NCBI RefSeq assembly: GCF_000151315.2
Contig: NW_011887296.1
Span: 963,095-1,027,094 of the forward strand
Direction of reading: 5' to 3'
From: Capsaspora owczarzaki ATCC 30864
Lineage: Eukaryota > Opisthokonta > Filasterea
Length of the DNA: 64,000 nucleotides
The notes below the pieces were generated by a model. The model worked only from the letters and a program-made list of their open reading frames with translations, did no database searches and was not told the origin of the DNA. Shown piece by piece: positions 37,064-48,643 of the stretch; position 1 is the stretch's first letter, and the number at the start of each line of letters is the position of its first letter. The translations under genes were made by a program, and so were the position numbers.

Positions 37064-40000
37064 TCAGTCAACACGCACAGGAAAGTCCACCACACTCGTC
37101 TTGGTGCGCTTGCGTCGCCCTTCCTTGTCCTGACCATCGTCTTGGCTGTCCGTCATGTCCATCTAAACACACCGATGGCAGCAACAAAACAAACAAGGCA
37201 TAAGATCCCGATAATTTGTTTTTGAGTTGTTGTTTTTTTGGCTCAAGTTTCCTTTACCTGCTGGAGGATGGCGGCGTTGATGGCTCGCTTCTGTCGTGCA
37301 CTTGCACCTGCCAGCACGGCTGCCTGATGCAAGAAGCCCCCCAAATGCATAAACCCAAACAGCAGGTGAGTCAATACTGCCAACCAATACCAAACTTCTG
37401 TTCATCTTTCACCCACCACATCAACGCGCGGCGGGACCGCATCCGTGGCTGCACGAGGACTCGTCGCCATCGAGGCTGCAGTGGGAGTCACTCCTGCTTG
37501 CGCGGCTTCAATGGCCGCCGCAGCAATGACGGACTCTGCGCCACCAAAGTACTCGTCGACGACCGCGCGAGCCTTTAGATTGCGGTAGACGGTAAAGGTG
37601 CTCGTGTTGAGCAGGCGGGCATCTTTGGTGCTGACAACGCCTTCCTCGACCATCTTTTGCGCAAGCTCGCGGCAGACACGCAGCGGGACGCCTGCCCGCT
37701 CGCAACGTCAAAAAACGACAGTCAGAAATGGTAAGTTTTCCAAACGACCAAAACGAGCTGCAAAAACAGCAAACCGGCCACCCCTCTGCTCAACACAACA
37801 GAGCCTATAAAGACCCCCTCACCAAGGCGGTTGCTCATGCCCTGGAGCGTGAACGACCGGGTCTTGCCATTGACAAACGCCGAGAGGGCACGACGCAGCA
37901 GCGCAAGCTGCTTACGGTCGCTGGTCGACGGCGTGGACGCAGAGCACATGCGATGGTGGACAGGCGCATCGGAGGCCGCAAGGCCGTGGCAAAGGTCACA
38001 CAGATGGCTGTCGAGCTGGAGCTTCCGGCCTTCGCGGAAACCAAAGCAAACACCATGTTGCCAATAGCCGCAGCGATCGCAGTTGATCATGCGCCCGTCC
38101 GTCTCACTCACGCCACAAGGGCAACGCACGAGATCGTCGGCGGGAGCGCGGTCCACTTGCGGAGGATGAGGCGACTCGTGCTGGGACGCGGATTGCGCAG
38201 CAGCAGAACTGGAAGGCACAGCAAGGTTGGCCAGTTTTCCGTTGGGAATGGGAACAGCCTGCGACGCGCGCTCCGTTGTGGCTTGGTGGAGGATGGCTGC
38301 GTCCGGGGCGGCAGGAGCCACACTCGCGACCGAGGACGCCACGGACTTTGGCTTGCTCAGACTGAGGTTGACTCGAGGACGAAGGGCTTCTGCCGGGTTG
38401 CTGCCGTCCTGCTGGCTGATCTCGGGCGACAACGGGAGCTGCTCGAGGCGCGCGTGCTGTTGGTGTGGCTGGGCGACAACGGGAGCGACAGGCGGCGATG
38501 CTCTCGCAGCAGTTGCAGCAGGCTGGGGATGTTGCGGCTGAGCAAAATGGTGCTCGTGAGCGGGCGAATCGCCATCGCTGGTGCTGGCAGCGCCCTGCAG
38601 CTCATCGGACTGAGGAAGGTCGAACTGTCCGTTCATGGCCTTGATGCTTAGCTTCAGCCTACAGCAAAAGAGCCAAACGAATTTGTCGACACAACCATTA
38701 TTAGCGCACTTGTAGGTCTGTGTTATGCCAATAGCGGTGAACTGTGCACCTACCGATGGAAGCCGGTGCTGAGCTCTCCAACGTTGATGTTCCTACAAGG
38801 AAAGAAGAGACGGAGTGAGAACTGGGTGGTCGAAACCTCAAACCATCCATGCGACGACGTTGGCTTACAAAGGGGTCGCTTCAAACTCATATTGGTCTGC
38901 AGCCTGGGTCATCTTGAAGCACGGAGGCTGATACTCGAGCGGTGTGACTGGCAGGAAGCAAGCGCGCGAGAGAGCGAAAGAGCAAGCCAAAAGAATAAGT
39001 CTTTTGCAACGGGTATTCCGCACCTGCAACTTCATACCTTCGTCGTAGTAGTACAGCGTCATGGTAATGTAGCGCTCCTCTAAGCAAGTCACCAACGGAA
39101 TACATGCACGTGAGATTCTCTGCAAAAACCGATCCAGCCGCAAAGAATTGATTCCGCCGACTGACCTGGCAGCTGCTTCAAAGTCTGGATCAGCACAATA
39201 ATAGTGCGAAGCATCTTGATGGTGGCACCCTTGATCTCACGCATGGTCGCAGTGGTCCCCACGCATCGCTCGCCCTGATGGAGCGACAGGTTGGTCTGCA
39301 CCGCTCCGTCGGACGAGTACTCAAATCGGAACGTGTACGACTCGACGAGCGACTGTTATCGTATGCACCATGTGAGTGTCATGTAAAGGCCAGGTGAGAT
39401 TGACAAGTTGGGGTCGACTCGCACAAAATTCAAGGAAACTTACGCTCGGATCGTTCGGATTTGTGAAAATGCCCACGACCGTCTTGCGCAGATAACGGCG
39501 CTCGAGAGCATCGAAGCAGCCTCCGACCCATTCCATGAGCTGGTCGGCAGCTTTCGACGCGCCGTGGCGCAAGACCTTCACAGCGAGGCCGTCAATGTTG
39601 CGATCCGCGTAGACGCTTTCGGGAAACAGACCACTAAAAATTAGGGAAGAAAACAAACAAAAAGAAGCAAACCGGCGAAACCGAGGTGAGCGACATTTCC
39701 CGTTCAACGCAACGTCGACAAGCAAGAACAAAGCCAAGAGGGAAGCAATCATACCGCAGGTACGTGATGTTGGACACCTGGGTGATGAGGAGCAGCGAGG
39801 CGGCAAAATGAAACGAGCAAAAAAACAAAAAAAACAAAAACTGAAATCAATAAACCAGAACGCAAATCCCCGAGGGTCGTCGCGGCCTTACCGTCAGGCG
39901 CAGCAAGTTCTTGACCAGGTTTACAGAGAGCTGGTGCGTGACTTCTTCAGTCTGGCACGAGGGAGCGACGCCGACACACGAAGCGAGGACGGTACAGCAC

Positions 40001-40245
40001 AATGAAAAAAACCAAAAACAGGCGCAAAAAGCGAATTGGCGCAAAAAGTGAATTGGCGTTCATTATTCCCCGCCATTTTTTTGAGTCGAGTTCGTCTCAT
40101 CTCACGCTTTGGCACTCACCGTTGCGGCCGTTGCACTCTTGGCGGTCGCCACGGACGTTGCAGATGCAACAGAAGCAGTGGGGCGCGACGCCGCATTGCG
40201 CTGGGAGGCGAGCGCGAGGGCATGGTGCGATTTGACTTGAAGCAT
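37064..40245 (-). CDS. HOP1: HORMA-PHD-winged-helix meiotic axis protein (Hop1/HORMAD)
   Basis: Meiotic chromosome-axis protein. Twelve exons: 40245-40120, 39951-39892, 39777-39755, 39633-39444, 39352-39166, 39079-39038, 38947-38869, 38792-38754, 38658-37823, 37691-37417, 37323-37258 and 37162-37064, giving 673 aa. HORMA domain about 43-275: HQLSVNLVKNLLRLTVSNIT, YLRGLFPESVYADRNIDGLA, DALERRYLRKTVVGIFTNP, SLVESYTFRFEYSSDGAV, ERYITMTLYYYDE joined to VTPLEYQPPCF, then NINVGELSTGFHR. All match HORMAD1 block by block. A PHD-type zinc module sits at about 427-475 (CPC, CDRC, HGVC, CDLC), then a helical winged-helix-like part to about 600 (VCRELAQKMVEEGVVSTKDA). The C-terminus is basic (GRRKRTKTSVVDF). 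This HORMA-PHD-wHTH order is that of fungal and protist Hop1. Exon 10 donor (GTGGGT at 37416) was chosen because it keeps a helical exon 11 in frame. Confidence 0.93.
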
Positions 40246-40551
40246 TTTTGAAACAAGTTGAAAAGTTCGCGGCAAAAAAAGGATGAAGCAAAAAACGACA
40301 AACGAGGACTGAAGACAACCACTTGCTCCCTTTGGAATAGATGCAGTGAGTCCCGAGTAACAATTTTTGTTCCATCAAACTGACCAGACAACCATACATG
40401 ATCTACATTGTATTAAACACGAATGCTGGGCACAATGCGGCCAAAGTGAGGCGTACACCGACCCTTGGCTGAAAACACAAAACACTGCAACAAACCGAGC
40501 AAACACAAACACAAACAAGCAAACAAAAAACAATAAACCAAGAACGGGATT
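40246..40551. other. Spacer between HOP1 and the RhoGEF gene
   Basis: About 305 bp with the HOP1 upstream region and the RhoGEF 3' flank (both minus). Includes an AAAC-rich stretch at 40490-40535. No gene recognised. Confidence 0.5.
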
Positions 40552-43500
40552 TCAACCCGAATGCAGCTGCAGTGCAGTGTTACAGAGCACGAGCTCTGCA
40601 CGAAGCTCTTCAACACGCTTGGTCGCTTCGGTGGACTGGCGGTCGATTTCAGTGTTGGGCATTTTCGCAGACTGCGCCTCGTACATGCGACGGACTTTGG
40701 CGACACCAACAAGGATTTGCTCTTCGACGGCAATCTCTTTCTCGAGTTCAGCGATGCGCTCGCGAATCTCGCCAATCGGCGTTCCATCCTAGATGAAAAA
40801 AATGCAAAAAAAGCAGCAAAAAGTCAGACGAAAATTCCCGAATCCATGGCGAGAAACACACACATGCAGCAGAGAAACGTACCACGTCACCACGACTATT
40901 GATGAGTTCTCGCAGGCGCTGTGCGATGGACTCTGTCGAGGAGGTGCTGGTGTGGGGGCTACCGGCCGCTGGCTTGCCCTTGCTTGCCGTCGGGGCGGGC
41001 TTGTCATCGAACTTGGGGATGGCGGAGCGAGCGCCGCGTGCCTTCTTTTTGAGAGAATCTCGCTTCTTGATGACACTTTGGCGGAAGCTGTTTTGTCGAG
41101 CGCGGAATTCTATCAAACAAACAACCAAAGCAAGCCAAGGGGGGGGGGGAATTGTTTTCAGGTTGGAAACAAAAAAGTCAAAAACGACGAGCCACGACAA
41201 CCAGCAACCAACCGCTACCGTGCATACCTTCTCGCTGCTTTTTGAGCACGTTCATACGGGCAATCCAGGTCGCCACAAGATCGGGACTGCGGAAGAGCAG
41301 AATGTACGTTTCCTTTCCAGTCGTCTTCCAATGGATGATTTGCAAAGGCGAGCGGAATTCGGCCACTTGGGTGAATTCGAACGCACAATGGAATCAAGTC
41401 AGTGCAAAACTACTGCAACCTCCCCCCCTCCTCCGGGGTCAACTGAAACTACGGGGAGTACGTACAAAATTCGTCGTCGCGAGAATATCCCACGCTGGTG
41501 ACCGTCGACCCGCCGCTGGAGGCAAAGGATACAGAGTCTGGCTCGCGCACATCGATATCTGACAGCGAGTGCAGCAATTTGAACTGGTACTGGCCCAAGT
41601 TGGGGCTGCCGATGCCAGGAAGTTGACCAGTTCCCGGTTTGGGTTGCCCTCCGATAATGCTAAAGCTGCCCGATCGATCACGAGGCGTGGCACAGAGCAG
41701 AATGTCATTGAACAAGAAGAGGTGTCGAAGCTTCGGTCGGCCGTCTTTGAGCTCAACAACATCACAGTCCAGCATGAGTTGGCGATCCGGCACGAAGAGA
41801 GGCTGCGCACAGGTAAAAAAAAAAGTGTTGGACGAGATTGTGAGCCCAGAAACAACAAACCCGACAACACTGACACTCCAACTAAACAAACAGTTTGTTC
41901 ACCTCAGGACAGCCAGTCAAGCGAGCCTCGATATCTTCGACAATCTGGGCGGCTCGTTTGCATTCGTTGATCATTTCGGCGACACGCTTAATCTTTTCCA
42001 ACGCACCGCGCAGCAAGTTGTAGTCGGGGCTAGAAGACGCGGTGTACTTGAGAATTTGCTAAAAGGGTAAACGAAAATAGTCCAGAAATGGAGGTGAGCA
42101 AAGCAAGCAAAAAACTCGTCAACAACTGTCAGAACAAAACAAAAATAAATCGAACGAGAGCAAACAAACCTCTAGAAGCAACGAGTAACGAGGAATTCGT
42201 TGCACGGGCGTGATTAGCAAGTCAGCAAGAGCTTCCTTAATGCCATGGAAATCACGTTTGTCCTGTGGAGAGAAAAAAAACCCAAAAGAGAAAAGGTGAG
42301 AAGCGCACGCCACAATCAAAGGAAATCAGGCGCAATTTGGACGCACCTCCAAAAACTTTTTAAAGTTCGAATCGTTTTTGTGCGAATTGATAATCAGCGA
42401 AGCAGCGGTAAAGTTGTTGACATAGGCCGTGTAAATCTCCAGTTGCGAGGCCTAACGAGACAGACAGAAACAACAGTCATCACAAATCACACACATTACC
42501 AACAGCAACCCCCCTCCCTTCACAGCCCACTTACCAGATTAATGACAAGCTGGCCAATGGTTTGATGCACATTCCAGCGATCCATCCGCTCTTGAAGTTT
42601 TGTCAGGAACTCGGCATGGACTTTCAGCATGTCTGGGACCTTGCCAAACACTCGCTCAATTTCGTCGAGCGAGAGAATGACCGTCTCGTGGCCGGGTGCC
42701 TGCAGCGCGTACGCGGTGAGAGGCTTGAGGTACCACCGCTCGATGGTGCGCAGTGTCTTGACGTAGGTCATTTCTGTGGCCAGCAACTCACCCACGACGA
42801 GCGACCGCCTCACGGCGCGCTTGTGGTTGCGGCGAGCCAGGAAGCCACGCACCTGCGCTTGCACCTTGACCAAGCGTGGAATGTTGTAGGGGTTGGCAGA
42901 CCCTGCAGCAGCGCTGGTAGCAGGTGGCGACGCTGTTGTAGCGGCCGCAGCAGCAGCGGCGGCAGTAATCGGAGCCTTCTGTGCGGCGGCAGCTGCGGTG
43001 ACGGGTGCCGATGCGGGCGCGACAACTGGTTTGCTAGCCGGAGCTGGGCCTGCGGAGGATGGCGCCGCAGGAGGCTTGTTGAAAATGCTAGATGCGCGCG
43101 CGGCGGCCGCAGCACCAGAGCCCACGCTGGTGGGAGCCGCGCCGTTGACAGAGATGGTTGCCCCAATGATGGATTTCCGCACGCCAGCAGCCGACGGCGC
43201 CGAGGAGGGTGCGGCAAGCGGGACAGCCGAAGTTGAGACGGGAGCGGCCGCCCCGGTGACGAGTTTGACGCTGTCCGCGAGCTTTGGAGGAATGGCAATG
43301 CGGTGTTGTTGCAGCAGCGCCAACAAGTCACGCGTCAACTGAACTGCCGATTCGGACTTTGACGTGAGTCGCGACATTTCGCCTTGAAGCGTGGCAATGG
43401 TTCGTTGCTGGGCACGCGCCTTCTGCTCTGACTGCTCGTGGCGATTTGTCAAATCTTCGCACTTGAGGCGCAGAATGGCAACTTCGTCGTGGACGTTCGG

Positions 43501-44481
43501 CATGCCGCTGTTGTACGACGGACTGGACGACGCGGAGGACGTGCCGGCGTCCACATCGGGTAGGCTTGCCACACTTTCCGACACCACACTCACATCACTT
43601 CTGCTGCTGCTCGCGGAGCCGCTCTTCAAGGACCGACCGCCAGGGTACGGCTGCAAGGTAGGCGAGCCACCGCTATTGTTGCTGCTGCTGTTGTTGTTGT
43701 TGGTGGTGGTGCTCCCCGCCGTCAACGAACTCGAGCTGCTGGAGCCGAGCGCAGTGTTGGAGCGGTTTGTCTCATCGTAACGTCGCCAGCCCATCGCTTT
43801 GAAAAACGAGCTTGCAATGCCGGTGGAGCGCGGACTGAGAGGGTTGGAGCTGCTTGTGTCGTCGCTGCTGTTGCTGGCGCTAGTGGTGATGCGGAGGGCC
43901 GCAGCCTGTGCTCGTGATGGCGCAGAGCCGCCTGTGGCACGCCGCACGCCGATTTTGTAATTTAAGAGCGAGTCCTCGTCTTCTTCACGTTCGCGGGGCA
44001 ATGGGGACTGGGAGCGTGAGTTGTTCAAGCTGGTGCTGTAGCTGACTTCTTCGTCATAGATGGCTTGTGAGTAACGGTGGTTTGTCCCCGACGAGATGGA
44101 GGCAGATCGGCGGCTTCCAGACCGGCCCATGTCGTGGGGGCGAGCCGGAGGCACATCCGAGCTCGACGAGTCGTCCGTCACGCCCGTTAGGAAGATGGAC
44201 AAGCGATTGCGTCGTGCAGCACTCGGACTGCCACGGGGCGATGGGGAGCCCGAGTCCTCCAGCGGACGCATCGAAGGCGACGACGAGCCCATTCTCGAGA
44301 GTTGCTGCGGTGGTGCGGCTGAATCGGTCGCAACAGTGTCCACAAGCTTCTCGGCCGACTGTGAGCGTCCAAACAAGCCGAGAAGCGGTCGCCGCGACGG
44401 AGTGGGGCTCGATCGGGGCGAGACGGGGGTGGTAATGTTGATGGGCTGCTCGGGTTTCCGATTTGTCCTTGACGCGTCCAT
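40552..44481 (-). CDS. RhoGEF with IQ, DH, PH and HR1-like domains
   Basis: Predicted Rho-family nucleotide exchange factor, 1079 aa. Eight exons: 44481-42535, 42451-42347, 42262-42170, 42058-41903, 41802-41466, 41365-41228, 41109-40883 and 40788-40552. Residues 1-520 are Ser-rich and probably disordered, with a short coiled coil (VAILRLKCEDLTNRHEQSEQ). An IQ-like motif (VQAQVRGFLARRNHKR) comes at about 535. The DH domain (about 553-767) has LLATEMTYVKTLRTIERWYL, LVINLASQLEIYTAYVNNF and LADLLITPVQRIPRYSLLLE, the hallmark CR3 helix, then KIKRVAEMINECKR. The PH domain follows (HLFLFNDILLCATP; YILLFRSPDLVATWIARM). The last 79 residues form an HR1/REM-1-like coiled coil (IRERIAELEKEIAVEEQILV). 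The exon 5-6 junction needs an AAG acceptor at 41368-41366, since every CAG/TAG choice breaks the frame. Target GTPase unknown. Confidence 0.9.
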
Positions 44482-46389
44482 CCGCTCCAGCCGTGCGAGC
44501 GACAGGCACTTTTATGCAAACGCTCGAGCAGACAAAAGGAAGATGATGATGAAACAAACCTCTTGTCGGGAGGACTTGACGATGGCGGGAGAAACGAGGA
44601 ATGCGAAGGCACAATGAACAATCTGCTGCAACACAAAAAGGGGTGAGTTTACATCCGATGCCACTCAAGATGACAACCTTGGTGTGGGCGCTGCTACCCC
44701 TCAGCACCATCCCAACCCACCATCCCAATCCACCATCCCAATCCACTGGAGGTGGAGAACGGCACACGATAAAGCCCGCAAAAAACCATCATGTCTGTAT
44801 GCTTGACCCAAGACCGCTGGCAGTCCACCCACAGCAGCAGCAGCCCACAAACACGACGATAACGATATGACGATATGACGATATGACAATGACGAGATTG
44901 ACAACAACCAAAGCAGCCGTCATTCAGAACGGAACAAAAGTCGTTCGAATTCTTTGAAAGTAAAAATAAAAATAATTGAAAAAAAAAAGTTACTACTCAA
45001 TGACGCGACCAGAAGCGAGGCAGCGGTCGCTGGGGGGGGGGGGAAGGAGGTTGAGCCTTCACCATGCAACATGAAGCGACTGGACTGTCACCATTGGAGC
45101 TCGCAGGAGCAGCAGCCAGGTTTCAAAGGGACAATGAATCATAATCTCATTGTTGTTGAGCGCTTCAGTTCTGGCTTTCGAGTTGTTTTCCAACAACTAC
45201 ACTGAAGGCGCAGCATGCCGTCAGCGTTGCACTCACAGCAAGCAGCACAACAGTTGCCCCGGTGGGGGGGGGAGGTATCACTGGGAGGGGAGACGGAGTG
45301 GAGGCGGAATGGAAATTGGCGCGAACGAGAGAAGCTCAACCGTGAGTGTGATGGCGTGAGGGACGCTTCAAGTGGGCACACGACGACAAGTTCTACTGCA
45401 GCGAACAAAGCCCCCCTCCAGGCGATCCTGTGCACCGTGAATCGCGCGCGAGAGAGGCGAGAGAGGCAAAGGTGTGAAGGCCACCACTCGTCGTTCGACA
45501 CATCTCGAAGGCGAACGAGGCACTTGCAGAAGCATCGCTTGACAACAAGGGGTTGCACTCACTCAACTCACTCGACTCACTCGACTCACTCAACTCAACT
45601 TGCCTACAGTCTCAAAAAGGGAGGTGGGCGAAGCCGCAGTTCACCGAGTCAAAAAAAAAAAAAATCAAAATGACACACTATCACTCACTCGCTGTCACAA
45701 CTGAGGTCCCCGTTCGAGACTTGAAAAGCAGAAGGACAACAAATCGAAACACACCAGAGAGTCGAGCGATGGGAGCTGAGGGTCTGTCCAGAGCGATGGA
45801 AGAAGAAGAGGGAAAAAAAAAAGGGGCGGAATGGAATAAACCGAGCTTACAAAACCACAAAGAATAAAAAAAAAAAAAAAATAAAAAAAAAAGAGTGAAA
45901 AAGGCAACCAATCCGTCCATCCTGAACGAGCGCCATGTCCCAACACAGTCGCTACGGTGTCACGTTGCATTGCGCGACAAAACACGCGGAAGACGAGCAG
46001 CAGCCAATTTGCGGGAGAATTGGAAAAAATGCATTTGGACAAAAAACAACAACAACAAGAACAAGAACAAACACAGCTCAAAGAAAGTAGACTCTTGCAC
46101 ATTCCGAAAAAACAAGAAAAGTCACAACAACAAAAACAACAAACAGCAAAAGGGCTGAGAAAGAATGAAGAACTGCAGCACGACAAGATCGTGGCACAAA
46201 CACACACCTGCGGACTTGAGAAGAAAAAAAAAAAAAGAAAAAAAAAAAAAAAGAAAAGAAAGAACGGGCAACGACAAAGTCAACAAAGCCAAACGACGGG
46301 ATCACAAGAAACCACTGGCAACGACCAACGAGAGAGAGAAAAAGGAACAGACCGGCAGAACACACACACACACTCAAACTGAGCTCCGT
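44482..46389. other. Gene-poor stretch upstream of the RhoGEF
   Basis: About 1.9 kb with the RhoGEF upstream region and the 3' flank of the bromodomain gene (both minus). It holds a CGATATGA repeat (44856-44886), a G10 run near 45032, an (ACTC)n-type repeat (45556-45602) and many A runs (45650-45665, 45868-45893, 46223-46255). Several open frames overlap but none resembles a protein. Non-coding 5' exons cannot be excluded. Confidence 0.5.
45556..45602. repeat. ACTCA/ACTCG microsatellite
   Basis: Repeating CTCACTCAA / CTCACTCGA units over about 45 bp in the spacer between the RhoGEF and bromodomain genes. Simple repeat; no function visible. Confidence 0.65.
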
Positions 46390-48643
46390 TTACTGCATGC
46401 CAAACTGGGAGCCAAGGAAGGCGTCAAGAAGCGACATTTCGTCAGCGGGAGCGCGTTGCTGGTTGCCAGCGTTGGTTTGGTGTTGAAGCTGCTGGCGTTG
46501 TCGTGCAGCGGCGGCGGCAGCTTGCTGTTGCTGGAGTTGCTGCTGCTGTTGGAGTTGCTGCTGTTGTTGGAAGTGGAGTTGCTGTTGGAGGAGGTGGTTT
46601 TGCGGCTGGAGGAAGGACATGTACTGCGAATTATATCCAGGGGCCATTTGGTGGAACTGCGCCGTAGCCGCCGCTTGTTGCTGCTGTTGTTGCTGCTGCT
46701 GCAGGAAGAGCTGTTGCTGCTGCGCCTGCTGTTGCTGCAAAAAGTCATTGTGTTGTTGGTGGTGCATCTGTTGCGGGTGCAGCAGGTGCTGCTGAGGGTG
46801 GTGGTGGGACACTGCAGGGTGCTGGTGGTGCATGGCCGGGGGCGCACCAGCGTGCACTCCGGCGCTGCTGGCCTTTTTGCTGCCAACACGCGCCAGCTTT
46901 GACTTGCGGCCCTTCTTGCGGCCTTCCTCGTCCTCATCGTCGCGCTCCTCGTCGTCCCGGTCTTCGTCCGTGGCGGCCTCGTCGAAAGATTGGCGGCGCT
47001 TTGTGCTGCGAATAACACGACCTGATCGCGATACTTGAGGTGTCGAGCCAGTCGATTCAGTGCTGCTCGCGGCAGCGGCGGCAGCAGCAGCAGCAGCAGC
47101 AGCGGCAGCGGCCTTGGGCGCGCCGAGACTAGTGTCCTCCAGGACGATCGGGTTGGAGGCAACGGGCTCGCCGGCATTCTCCTCGTCCAACTTCTTGCGC
47201 ATGTTCACGGCGCCGAGAACACCAAGCATTTGGATTTGCTCGCGGCGAAGCCAGCCGGCCTCGACCAACAAGACACCCAGTCGCTTCTCAATGTCGAGTG
47301 CCATCTTGTAGAATTTGCTGCCAGTCTGGTTGTACTCGAGGCAGTTGTCCACAATCAGCTTGACGTCCAGCGCCAAGTCTTCCCAGCACGTGTACGGGGC
47401 AGCCGGCGCAGCAGCGTCGCCAGCTCGACGAGCCTTGGAGGTTTCGGTCGACTGCTCAAGCTTCTTTTGAATCGTGCCGAGGTCCATTGGGTTTTTAATA
47501 ACTTGTGCGTAATCCGGAGCATCCTGTCCGGGGGACAAGTCAGAAATGGATGGAGCATGAATGAGTCAACAGGATTGAAAAAGCAAAACAGAAAAAGAGA
47601 AAGAGAGAAAAGAAGAAGAAGAAAAAAAAAGGCGGGAAAAAAAAGGAACGAAAAGAAAAGAAAAGAAAAAAAAAACGCGCACAAATCCAACGCTGGATGG
47701 GAGCGCGCCCAGCGCACGAAACGGGGCAAAGCGCAATACCAAGGTACACGGCAGAATAGGACACGCGCATCGTACTGGAGCGCACGTTGGTGGGCATGTT
47801 CAACAAGTGTAGGGGTTGAAAGAGTTGCGAAAATCATTAAAAAAAAATCAAAATAAAAGAAAAATCAAAATAAAAGAAAAAATAAAATAAAATAAAAAAG
47901 CGCGCCAAAAAAAAAAAAATCATTGCAGCCAAAAAGCAATGGAAAAATCAAATATTAAAAAAAAAAAAAGGCGCAAAAAAAAAAAAAAAGCTCACCTCTG
48001 CCGAGACAGGCTCAAGGAAGGGTCCGGCAGTCTTGTGCTCTTGGAGGGATTTGACGATGGTGGTCATCTTGGTGATGTCGGTGGGGTTGAGGCCGAGGCG
48101 AACGGTGGATGGCGCTTCCTCAGGGGTTTCGTCGTTTTCCGCGCGATCCTCGTTTTGTGCAGTTTCCTCCACGAAGGCGGCGGCGAGTTCGGTCGCGGCG
48201 GGCTCGGCGCTGGGCGCCTTGGCCTCCTCCGAGGTGTGCGCAGGCGCATCTTGAGCGGGAGCGTCCTCGGTGGCGGCGGGAGCAGCCGCGGGCTCAGCCG
48301 GGGTGGCTTCGACGGCAGCTGGAGCATCGGTAGCCGCCTCAGCAGGCTGCTGCTGCTCCTCGGCCGCGGGCACGGCAGCCGCAGCACCGGCATCACCATC
48401 GCCGCCGTTGGCCGATTCGGCAGACGCAGGCTCGGGGGCGCTGGTCTCCTCAGCCTCAGCGGCGGGGGCAGCGGGTGCCTCAGTGCTGGGAGCCGAGTCT
48501 GCATGTGTTGTCGCAGCAGCCAGCTCAGGCTTGCTGCCCTCCTCCTCCGCAGCAGCGGCGGCGGCAGCAGCCTCGGCAGGCGGCTGCTGCTCAACGGCAA
48601 GCGGTGCTGCATCCATGGGACGTTGCTCTTCACCGTCAGACAT
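46390..48643 (-). CDS. Bromodomain protein with Gln/His-rich tail
   Basis: Single-bromodomain protein, 593 aa, two exons: 48643-47996 and 47523-46390. Residues 1-185 are an Ala/Glu/Pro-rich acidic stretch. The bromodomain (about 190-300) spans the intron: ITKMTTIVKSLQEHKTAGPF, LEPVSAE joined to DAPDYAQVIKNPMDLGTIQK, then LDVKLIVDNCLEYNQTGSKF. The Asn of NCLEYN is the acetyl-lysine-binding residue and the NPMDLGTI loop is intact, so it should read acetylated histones. After it come a basic/acidic patch (SRSGRVIRSTKRRQSF; KKGRKSKLARVGSKK) and about 150 residues of Gln/His repeats ending SLLDAFLGSQFGMQ. I cannot assign it to a named BET, BRD7/9 or GCN5 family. The intron is long (472 nt) and A-rich on the plus strand. 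Confidence 0.88.

Noticed and set aside
40540-40565. CGGGATTTCAACCCG hairpin resembling a tRNA T-arm
   Set aside because: The loop does not fit TTCRANY on either strand, no acceptor or anticodon stem is nearby, and it overlaps the RhoGEF stop codon.
44054-44767. 237-codon minus-strand open frame over the RhoGEF start
   Set aside because: Out of frame with the RhoGEF and without domain similarity; the RhoGEF frame explains the conservation.
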